From: an uncultured Oscillospiraceae bacterium
Lineage (GTDB): Bacteria; Bacillota_A; Clostridia; Oscillospirales; Oscillospiraceae
Length of the DNA stretch: 11,964 bases
Direction: 5' to 3'
Assembly (NCBI GenBank): GCA_900762245.1
Contig: CAAFFR010000171.1
Span: 1 to 11,964 of the forward strand
In this document: positions 1 through 4,701 of the stretch, piece after piece
Numbering within the stretch: the stretch's first letter is position 1
Layout: each line of letters starts with the position of its first letter
The notes under the pieces: model-generated
Database searches by the model: none
The model's input: the letters and a program-made list of their open reading frames with translations, nothing else
What the model was told of the DNA's origin: nothing
Program-made: the position numbers and the translations under genes

Positions 1-96
1 ATCCTCCAACGCTCAACCGGTCATAACAACGACATGGGAATCTCCCGTCATTGCGGAGATTCTCACGCCAGTCTGTGGACTGGCTCGGAATGACAG
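1..96. repeat. TGTCATTGCG-family inverted repeat, partial copy cut by window edge
   Basis: This copy ends in GGAATGACAG at 87-96, a one-base variant of the CGCAATGACAG end seen in the other copies. It contains a GGAATCTCC-type inner arm and a small perfect hairpin, GCCAGTC/GACTGGC, at 67-73 and 78-84. Its left end is not seen inside the window, so its full length is unknown. It holds no gene. Confidence 0.6.
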
Positions 97-109
97 CAAT
101 ATTTTATTT

Positions 110-139
110 ATTATACCACAAACAGCTTCTCATCGACAA
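110..139 (-). promoter_or_regulatory. Putative SigA-type promoter reading out of the left edge
   Basis: Read on the minus strand, a -35 TTGTCG (139-134) lies 18 bp from a perfect -10 TATAAT (115-110), which is preceded by a TG extension. It sits just beyond the rpmE terminator and would drive a gene to the left of the window, through the repeat at 1-96. The gene itself is not visible. Confidence 0.45.
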
Positions 140-171
140 CAAGAATCTGGTCGAAATTTGTGAACAAAACG

Positions 172-203
172 AAAAAAATCCGGACTGCGGAATGCAGTCC
201 GGA
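172..203 (-). terminator. Rho-independent terminator of rpmE
   Basis: A perfect 10-bp stem, TCCGGACTGC (179-188) with GCAGTCCGGA (194-203), closes a 5-nt loop. On the minus strand it is followed by a run of seven U residues (178-172). It begins 14 nt after the rpmE stop codon. Confidence 0.9.
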
Positions 204-217
204 AATTTTCTGTTTTC

Positions 218-418
218 TTACTTCAGGCCGAAGCGCTTGTTGAAGCGATCAACACGTCCACCGGTGTCAACCAGCTTCTGCTTGCCGGTATAGAAAGGGT
301 GGCACTTGGAGCAGATCTCAACACGAATGTCCTTCTTGGTAGAACCAGTGGTAAAGACATTGCCGCAAGCGCAGCGGATAGTGGTCTGTTCGTACTTGGG
401 ATGGATACCTTCCTTCAT
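218..418 (-). CDS. rpmE: 50S ribosomal protein L31 (zinc-binding, C+ type)
   Basis: This 66-aa protein is a structural component of the large ribosomal subunit, near the central protuberance and the intersubunit bridge. The sequence begins [10 protein letters not shown] and carries the family hallmark [10 protein letters not shown]. Four cysteines (C16, C18, C36, C39) make it the zinc-binding form rather than the Cys-free paralogue that replaces it under zinc starvation in some Firmicutes. A longer frame opens upstream at 517, but the start at 418 is chosen because AGAGGTG lies 6-7 nt before it, family members begin at this Met, and the extension would run over the promoter. It is monocistronic, with its own promoter at 485-513 and terminator at 172-203. 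Length and motifs are fully typical. Confidence 0.97.
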   Translation of the reverse strand: MKEGIHPKYEQTTIRCACGNVFTTGSTKKDIRVEICSKCHPFYTGKQKLVDTGGRVDRFNKRFGLK

Positions 419-484
419 TTCGTTCACCTCTTTCGTATCAGTTAAAGGGCATAGTAACCCATAGCAATCTTTAATCGCCCGGAT

Positions 485-513
485 ATCATAACACATAGAC
501 GCGCAGAATGCAA
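485..513 (-). promoter_or_regulatory. rpmE promoter
   Basis: On the minus strand, -35 TTGCAT (513-508), a 17-bp spacer and -10 TATGAT (490-485) with a TGT extension form a near-consensus SigA promoter. The predicted start near 478 gives a leader of about 60 nt before the L31 start codon. Confidence 0.8.
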
Positions 514-550
514 GCACTTTTTTCAGAAAATTTAAAAAATATCATTTTTC

Positions 551-637
551 TGTCATTGCGAACCGGTCCGCTTAAGTGGTGTGGCAATCTCCATCAATAC
601 AGGGGATTGCCACGTCGCTGCATTCCTCGCAATGACA
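551..637. repeat. TGTCATTGCG-family inverted repeat, full copy
   Basis: The outer arms TGTCATTGCG (551-560) and CGCAATGACA (628-637) are perfectly complementary. The inner arms GTGGCAATCTCC (581-592) and GGGGATTGCCAC (602-613) pair with one mismatch. The element separates the stop of the XRE gene from the rpmE promoter. No U-run follows it on the minus strand, so it is not an obvious intrinsic terminator for that operon. Confidence 0.85.
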
Positions 638-643
638 GCAGGT

Positions 644-844
644 TTATTCCTCATCCCAGAACAGATCATTCAGGGTCAGTCCCAAAATGCGGCAGATACC
701 GACACACAGCCGGATGGTGGGATTGTAGTCCCCCTTTTCGATGGCGTTGATGGTCTGCCGGGAGACACCCAGCTTGTCTGCCAATTCCTGCTGGGAAAGC
801 CCCGCCGCGGCCCGGGCCTGCTTCATGGCATAGTTTTTCCCCAT
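644..844 (-). CDS. Small XRE-family transcriptional regulator (Cro/CI helix-turn-helix)
   Basis: This 66-aa protein is essentially a single helix-turn-helix domain. The motif LSQQELADKLGVSRQTINAIEKG (about residues 16-38) is the classic XRE DNA-binding pattern, and the tail LGLTLNDLFWDEE is typical of stand-alone small XRE regulators. There is no sensor domain. The start at 844 has AAGGAG 7 nt upstream. The gene lies 4 nt after the stop of the membrane-protein gene, so translation is probably coupled. It most likely represses its own operon through the two palindromes at 1427-1477; this link is inferred from position and sequence symmetry. Similar XRE/membrane-protein pairs are common in Firmicutes, and their signals are mostly unknown. 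Confidence 0.9.
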   Translation of the reverse strand: MGKNYAMKQARAAAGLSQQELADKLGVSRQTINAIEKGDYNPTIRLCVGICRILGLTLNDLFWDEE

Positions 845-848
845 GGGG

Positions 849-1412
849 TCACTCCTTCTCCGGCCAGAAGATACGAATCAAATGCATGGCGGCCATAGAG
901 AAAAACATGATGGAGAAAATCAGGATCAGACATATATCCTCTGTTGCGGATTCTACACTGACCCCCAGCATATCCACGCCCTTTTCCTGTGCCTGCTTCG
1001 CAGCCTCCAAATACTCCATGCGATTTCTGCATATCATTAGCTGAAAAAAGCCTGTGATACTGTAGAAGATCACGGAAGTCCAGGGCTTTTGTCCCAGGGG
1101 AAGCTGTGCATTATGGAGCATGGCATAGATGTGCAGGATCATGGCCTGCATCATCAGGCCCAGCATCACCAAGGAGGAAATATCCAGCGGAAGCTCCCAT
1201 CTCAGTTCCATGGCTGCAAACAACATCAGGAAATAGACATATCCAAAGCCAAATGCCAACCCGTTTGCCCTGTCCCGGACCTGCTTCTGCCGTTCATCAA
1301 ATTTTTCGCTTTCAAAATGCTTCTGAAAGAAACTGACGATGGCGCAAAGCCCCACCAGCGCCGCCAAAACACCGAGGCTCCAAATAAGTACCAAGCCTGC
1401 TCTCATTTTCAT
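849..1412 (-). CDS. Five-helix membrane protein with DER motif, partner of XRE regulator
   Basis: This 187-aa protein has predicted membrane segments near residues 5-28, 52-69, 78-99, 111-127 and 158-182. Between the first two lies FDERQKQVRDRANGLAF, a cytoplasmic-loop motif like those of small integral membrane proteins (DUF2178/DUF3796-like) encoded beside tiny XRE regulators. Its biochemical role is unknown; a membrane-sensor or signalling role is a guess. Two start codons are possible. The first (1412) is only 3 nt from AAAGGAG, while Met3 (1406) is 9 nt away and may be the real start. It is the first gene of a two-gene operon with the XRE regulator and has a near-perfect promoter at 1437-1465. 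The assignment to a named family was not verified. Confidence 0.85.
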   Translation of the reverse strand: MKMRAGLVLIWSLGVLAALVGLCAIVSFFQKHFESEKFDERQKQVRDRANGLAFGFGYVYFLMLFAAMELRWELPLDISSLVMLGLMMQAMILHIYAMLHNAQLPLGQKPWTSVIFYSITGFFQLMICRNRMEYLEAAKQAQEKGVDMLGVSVESATEDICLILIFSIMFFSMAAMHLIRIFWPEKE

Positions 1413-1426
1413 CCACTCCTTTCTTT

Positions 1427-1477
1427 TGTCAAATATATCTTACAACGTATTTCGCGAGCTGTCAAGTATATTTTACA
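1427..1477. promoter_or_regulatory. Two operator-like 18-bp palindromes over the promoter
   Basis: On the plus strand, TGTCAAATATATCTTACA (1427-1444) and TGTCAAGTATATTTTACA (1460-1477) differ at only two positions. Each is symmetric at 7 of 9 base pairs. Their centres are 33 bp apart, about three helical turns, which places them on the same DNA face. One covers the -10 and the other the -35. The downstream XRE protein is the obvious candidate ligand. Confidence 0.7.
1437..1465 (-). promoter_or_regulatory. Promoter of the membrane protein-XRE operon
   Basis: Minus strand: a perfect -35 TTGACA (1465-1460), a 17-bp spacer, and -10 TAAGAT (1442-1437). Both hexamers lie within the two 18-bp operator-like palindromes, so bound regulator would block RNA polymerase. 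Confidence 0.85.
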
Positions 1478-1491
1478 TATCAGAACAAAAA

Positions 1492-1529
1492 TGTCATTGC
1501 GAACCAGTGTGCTCCGGTTCGCAATGACA
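1492..1529. repeat. TGTCATTGCG-family minimal hairpin, probable terminator for the acetyltransferase
   Basis: This 38-bp element has a perfect 14-bp stem, TGTCATTGCGAACC (1492-1505) with GGTTCGCAATGACA (1516-1529), and a 10-nt loop. It lacks the inner GTGGCAATCTCC arms of the full copies. On the minus strand it begins 7 nt after the acetyltransferase stop and is followed by UUUUU (1490-1486), so it probably works as that gene's terminator. Confidence 0.85.
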
Positions 1530-1535
1530 GCTATT

Positions 1536-2156
1536 TTATTCCGTTTCAAACAGCTTCGGATCGATCTTTTTATCCCGCCAGTAATATTCCCGGTCGTGCT
1601 GTCCCACGGGGCGCAGAATGCGGCAGGGGTTACCCACTGCCACCACATTGGCAGGGATATCCTTCGTTACGATGCTGCCGGCACCGATGACCGTATTGTC
1701 GCCGATGGTGACACCGGGCATAACGATAACGCCCGCGCCCAGCCAGCAGTTTCTGCCGATGCGCACCGGCAGGTTGTACTGCAGTCCCCGACCCCGCAGC
1801 TCCGGGTCAATGGGGTGTCCTGCGGTTGCCAACACCACATTGGGTCCCAGCATGGTGCAGTCGCCGATGTAGATGTGGGTATCGTCCACCAGCTTCAGTC
1901 CCGCATTGGCATAGACATTGCTGCCCAAGTGAACATGATGGCCGCCCCAGTTGGCGAAATAGGGAGATTCGATATAGCAGTTCTCGCCCACCTCGGCAAA
2001 AAGCTTTTTCAGCATTTCGCCTCGCTCCTTCTGCAATCGGCGGGGCGTGCGGTTGTATTCGTCCATCAGGTCCAGCAGACTAAGCTGCTCTGTCATAATG
2101 GATTCATCATTGGGCCAGTAAATGTCCCCGGAGTGGATTTTTTCCCGTTCTGTCAT
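1536..2156 (-). CDS. Sugar O-acetyltransferase of the maltose/galactoside acetyltransferase (LbH) family
   Basis: This 206-aa cytosolic enzyme is predicted to transfer acetyl from acetyl-CoA to a sugar hydroxyl (glucose, maltose or galactosides). The N-terminal about 55 residues form the helical Maa-type cap. After that comes a left-handed beta-helix of hexapeptide turns (IGDCTMLGPNV, IGRNCWLGAGV, IGDNTVIGAGS). The catalytic His is H114 in ATAGHPIDPEL, and the LVDDTHIYIGD strand and the VAVGNPCRILRP end are canonical. Length matches the family. The start at 2156 has GGGGAG about 7 nt upstream. It stands alone between two repeat elements, with no sugar-use genes nearby, so the acceptor cannot be inferred from context; lacA and maa names are equally possible. 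Confidence 0.93.
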   Translation of the reverse strand: MTEREKIHSGDIYWPNDESIMTEQLSLLDLMDEYNRTPRRLQKERGEMLKKLFAEVGENCYIESPYFANWGGHHVHLGSNVYANAGLKLVDDTHIYIGDCTMLGPNVVLATAGHPIDPELRGRGLQYNLPVRIGRNCWLGAGVIVMPGVTIGDNTVIGAGSIVTKDIPANVVAVGNPCRILRPVGQHDREYYWRDKKIDPKLFETE

Positions 2157-2181
2157 ATGTTTTCTCCCCTTTTAAAAGATA

Positions 2182-2266
2182 TGTCATTGCGAGGAGGGCA
2201 ACGCCCGACGTGGCAATCTCCCAAACCGAAGGGGATTGCCACGTCGCTGCGCTCCTCGCAATGACA
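2182..2266. repeat. TGTCATTGCG-family inverted repeat, full copy
   Basis: Outer arms TGTCATTGCGAGGAG (from 2182) and CTCCTCGCAATGACA (to 2266) pair perfectly. The inner arm CGACGTGGCAATC matches GATTGCCACGTCG. A GGGC/GCCC mini-hairpin sits in the left half. This is the most symmetric copy in the window. It lies 11 nt after the M29 peptidase stop and may serve as a weak terminator, although no clear U-run follows. Confidence 0.88.
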
Positions 2267-2277
2267 GGCAAATTTTA

Positions 2278-3501
2278 TCAGAATGCCCAGTTGCCGTTAC
2301 GGAAGACAGCCACCACGCTGCCGTCGGCGCAGGTAGCGTCGATGTTCATGCTGTCGCAGCCGATCATGAAATCCTCATGGATCATGGAATCATTGATGCC
2401 CAGTTCCCGGCACTCTTCCAGCGTCTTATCCTGGAAGTCCTTGATGGTATCCGCAAAGCCCATGCCGATAGCCAGATGGCAGGCAGCGTTCTCGTCAAAC
2501 AGGGTGTTGTAGAACAGGACACCGCTTTCACAGATGGGGCTCTTCTGGGGCACCAGAGCGCACTCGCCCAGATAGGCTGCGCCTTCGTCCATGTCCACAA
2601 TGGTCTGCAGAACGTCAGCACCCTTTTCTGCGCCGCACTCTACTACCTTGCCGTTTTCAAACCGGAAGAAGAAATTTTCGATGAGCTGACCCCGGTAAGA
2701 CAGGGGCTTGGTAGAATAGACGATACCTTCTGCCTCGCCCCGCATGGGAGAGATGAAGCATTCCTCGGTGGGGATGTTGGGGTTAAAGTAGATACCCTGC
2801 AGGCTGGTGTCACCGCCGCCCCGCCAGCAGCTTTCCTTGATGAGGCCTACGGTCAGATCAGTACCATTGTCAGCAGTGTAATGCAGGCTGCGGATGTTCA
2901 GGCTGTTCAGGTAGTCGCATCGGGCCTGCATATCGGCGTTGTGCTCCTCCCAAGCCTTGATGGGGTCTTCGTTGACACGGGAGCAGGAGAGGATGACCTC
3001 CCACAGCTTCTCCATGGCAGCAGCGGGACGCAGCTCCGGGAAGACCTTCTTGGCCCATGCTTTGCCGGGAACAGCGGCGATGCACCACTGCTCCTTGTTT
3101 TCCCGGCGGTCCCGGTAAGGCTTCAGGATGGGATAAGTCATCTGACGGGCCTTGGAGACCTTGGTCATATTGATGCCTTTCAGACCATCAGGGTCCTCAG
3201 AAATGATGTGGATGCGGCAGGGAATGGTCTGGCACAGATATTCCTGCTTGGCCTTCTGCCACTCGGTGACAGTGCCCATGGTCTTGACAGACTGATAGCG
3301 GACATGGATCTTTTCCAGAGGCTGGAAGCGCCATTCCACGGTTACTGCCTTGGCCTTACGCTTGTAGGCCTCCTCTACCACCATCTGAACAAATTCAGGC
3401 TGGTCCAGATCGGCATAGATGATGACTTCCTGTCCCTTCTGGACATTGACGCCGCAGGCAACGATCAGTTTTGCGTATTCCCGCAAAATGGATTTTTTCA
3501 T
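2278..3501 (-). CDS. M29-family metallo-aminopeptidase (AmpS/PepS/AmpT type)
   Basis: This 407-aa cytosolic dimetal aminopeptidase releases N-terminal residues from peptides. M29 metal ligands are recognisable in order: the TEE pair at 245-247 (one Glu is a ligand), E313 in YLGECALVP, H342 in ENAACHLAIG, H375 in MIHEDFMIG, and D383 in CDSMNIDA. The N-terminal substrate-cap domain (residues 1-220) begins ILREYAKLIVACGVNVQKGQ, as in AmpS. The frame extends 25 codons upstream, but the start at 3501 is chosen because AAGGAG lies 8 nt before it and family members begin here. Length (about 400-415 aa) is normal. It is transcribed alone from a strong promoter at 3532-3560, divergent to the homocysteine methyltransferase. 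The exact residue preference of the enzyme cannot be read from sequence. Confidence 0.95.
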   Translation of the reverse strand: MKKSILREYAKLIVACGVNVQKGQEVIIYADLDQPEFVQMVVEEAYKRKAKAVTVEWRFQPLEKIHVRYQSVKTMGTVTEWQKAKQEYLCQTIPCRIHIISEDPDGLKGINMTKVSKARQMTYPILKPYRDRRENKEQWCIAAVPGKAWAKKVFPELRPAAAMEKLWEVILSCSRVNEDPIKAWEEHNADMQARCDYLNSLNIRSLHYTADNGTDLTVGLIKESCWRGGGDTSLQGIYFNPNIPTEECFISPMRGEAEGIVYSTKPLSYRGQLIENFFFRFENGKVVECGAEKGADVLQTIVDMDEGAAYLGECALVPQKSPICESGVLFYNTLFDENAACHLAIGMGFADTIKDFQDKTLEECRELGINDSMIHEDFMIGCDSMNIDATCADGSVVAVFRNGNWAF

Positions 3502-3531
3502 ATTGCATTCTCCTTTTTCCGAATTTTGATT

Positions 3532-3560
3532 ATCGTAACAGATTTTCTCCAAAAGGTCAA
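3532..3560 (-). promoter_or_regulatory. M29 aminopeptidase promoter
   Basis: Minus strand: -35 TTGACC (3560-3555), a 17-bp spacer, and -10 TACGAT (3537-3532) with a TGT extension. It lies back to back with the plus-strand promoter whose -35 starts at 3567. Confidence 0.75.
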
Positions 3561-3566
3561 TGTTTG

Positions 3567-3595
3567 TTGCAATCAAATCAAAATTGGTTTATAAT
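3567..3595 (+). promoter_or_regulatory. Promoter of the homocysteine S-methyltransferase gene
   Basis: TTGCAA (3567-3572), a 17-bp spacer and a perfect TATAAT (3590-3595) predict a start near 3602. The transcript would run through the whole repeat at 3617-3718 before reaching the ribosome site. The -35 boxes of this and the divergent promoter are 6 bp apart, so polymerase binding may be mutually exclusive. Confidence 0.75.
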
Positions 3596-3616
3596 TAACA
3601 TGTCTTTCAAAATCCC

Positions 3617-3718
3617 TGTCATTGCGAACCAGCCCGCAGGCTGGTGTGGCAATCTCCCCCAGATTTCCGCATTTTTCAGGAGATTGCCACGTCGGACTTC
3701 GTCCTCCTCGCAATGACA
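3617..3718. repeat. TGTCATTGCG-family inverted repeat, full copy with four-way-junction fold
   Basis: The modules are contiguous: outer arm TGTCATTGCGA (3617-3627), side hairpin ACCAGCC/GGCTGGT (3628-3645), inner arm GTGGCAATCTCC (3646-3657), loop, inner arm GGAGATTGCCAC (3679-3690), side hairpin GGAC/GTCC (3694-3704), and outer arm TCGCAATGACA (3708-3718). It lies within the predicted 5' leader of the homocysteine methyltransferase mRNA. Confidence 0.9.
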
Positions 3719-3738
3719 GCTATACGAGGTGCTTTCCT

Positions 3739-4605
3739 ATGCTCACCAAAGAACAATTCCAACAAAAAATCGCGGGCGGTATCCACATTTTAGACGGTGC
3801 CACCGGCTCCAATCTCCGCAATGCCGGCATGCCCAAGGGCTGCTGTGCGGAACAGTGGATTCTGGAACATCCGGAACCGCTGGTGGTCCTTCAGCGCGCT
3901 TACGCTGAGGCAGGCTCCCAGATCATCTACGCCCCCACCTTCCAGGCCCAGCCCATTGCTCTGAAGACCGTAGGACTGGAAAACCAGACAGAAAAGATCA
4001 ACGAAGCCCTGGTAGCCCTGAGCCGCAGCGCCGCCCCCGGCTGCCTCATTGCCGGTGATCTCACCACCCTGGCTACCTTCTGCGACAGCTGGGACGAAAA
4101 CGTCTTCGACCTGTTGGTGGAAAATTACCGCCGCCAGATTCATGGACTGATTGAAGGCGGTGCGGACCTTCTGGTGGGTGAGACCCTGCTGTATCCCCAG
4201 GAAGCGGAAGCCATCCTCTGCGCAGCTGAGCTGGAGGGTGCCGGTGCCCAGATGTATTCCTTTACCATGCAGGGTGACGGCTCCCTGTTCTCCGGTGCCG
4301 ATTCCGGCAAGATCCTCCGGGAACTGGAGCAGGCCGGTGCCGCTGCCGTAGGCTTCAACTGCGTGGCGGCAGATATGATGACCCCCTATCTGGTTGCCAA
4401 ACTCCGCCGCAGCGTGAAGGGTCCTCTCATCTGCAAACCCAACGCAGGTGTCCCCACCATCGGTGCCGACGGCATCGCCCGCTATTCCCAGGCACCGGAA
4501 GAATTTGCAGCCATTGTAAAGCAGTGCCGGGACAACGGCGCCACCATCCTCGGCGGCTGCTGCGGCACCGCCCCGGACTATATTGCCGCCATTTCCCACA
4601 TGTAA
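3739..4605 (+). CDS. Homocysteine S-methyltransferase family protein, stand-alone zinc domain
   Basis: This 288-aa cytosolic enzyme is predicted to move a methyl group to homocysteine to make methionine. It is a single Pfam S-methyl_trans-type barrel. The LDGATGSNL motif (18-26) and the zinc-ligand cysteines C208 (GFNC) and the pair C274-C275 (LGGCCGT) are all present. Length matches the MmuM/BHMT-like and MetH N-terminal modules; no folate, cobalamin or activation domain follows. The start at 3739 has GAGGTG 7 nt upstream; the frame opens earlier, but that extension is translated repeat. The methyl donor (S-methylmethionine, a betaine, or a methylated corrinoid protein encoded elsewhere) cannot be decided from sequence. 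No SAM riboswitch or T-box is visible upstream. It is followed directly by a terminator. Confidence 0.92.
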   Translation: MLTKEQFQQKIAGGIHILDGATGSNLRNAGMPKGCCAEQWILEHPEPLVVLQRAYAEAGSQIIYAPTFQAQPIALKTVGLENQTEKINEALVALSRSAAPGCLIAGDLTTLATFCDSWDENVFDLLVENYRRQIHGLIEGGADLLVGETLLYPQEAEAILCAAELEGAGAQMYSFTMQGDGSLFSGADSGKILRELEQAGAAAVGFNCVAADMMTPYLVAKLRRSVKGPLICKPNAGVPTIGADGIARYSQAPEEFAAIVKQCRDNGATILGGCCGTAPDYIAAISHM

Positions 4606-4654
4606 TGTCATGGGGGGCCGGTTCGCAAACCAGAGCCCTATGACATTCTTTTTC
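4604..4654 (+). terminator. Terminator of the methyltransferase gene, a decayed repeat copy
   Basis: The stem AATGTCATGGGG (from 4604, overlapping the stop codon) pairs with CCCTATGACATT (to 4647) with one G-U pair. An inner GGTT/AACC hairpin lies inside, and CUUUUUC follows. The TGTCAT/ATGACA ends and the GGTTCGCAA core show descent from the TGTCATTGCG repeat family. Confidence 0.75.
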
Positions 4655-4663
4655 ACATTTCAG

Positions 4664-4692
4664 TTGCAACAATTGTCGAATTTTGGTATACT
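4664..4692 (+). promoter_or_regulatory. Promoter of the membrane/E2-like gene, predicting a leaderless mRNA
   Basis: TTGCAA (4664-4669), a 17-bp spacer and TATACT (4687-4692). The transcription start should fall at about 4699-4702, at or within a few bases of the ATG at 4702, leaving no room for a ribosome site. Confidence 0.7.
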
Positions 4693-4701
4693 GATATTGT
4701 T

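Noticed and set aside
2236..3594. 452-codon plus-strand frame opposite the M29 peptidase
   Set aside because: It starts inside a repeat, has no motif or ribosome site, and mirrors the peptidase codons.
3617..3718. tRNA-like cloverleaf
   Set aside because: The fold has four stems but lacks tRNA invariant positions, an anticodon arm of proper size and a CCA-ready acceptor. Sister copies vary in length and arms as a repeat family would.
3596..3738. SAM riboswitch or T-box upstream of the homocysteine methyltransferase
   Set aside because: The leader is almost wholly the TGTCATTGCG repeat. No T-box sequence, S-box core or leader terminator/antiterminator pair is visible.
3622..3738. N-terminal extension of the homocysteine methyltransferase
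   Set aside because: The extra 39 codons are translated repeat sequence; GAGGTG before 3739 and the family start support the shorter protein.
1..4654. CRISPR array from repeated TGTCATTGCG units
   Set aside because: Copies are irregularly spaced by whole genes, are themselves inverted repeats, and have no constant spacer length or cas genes.
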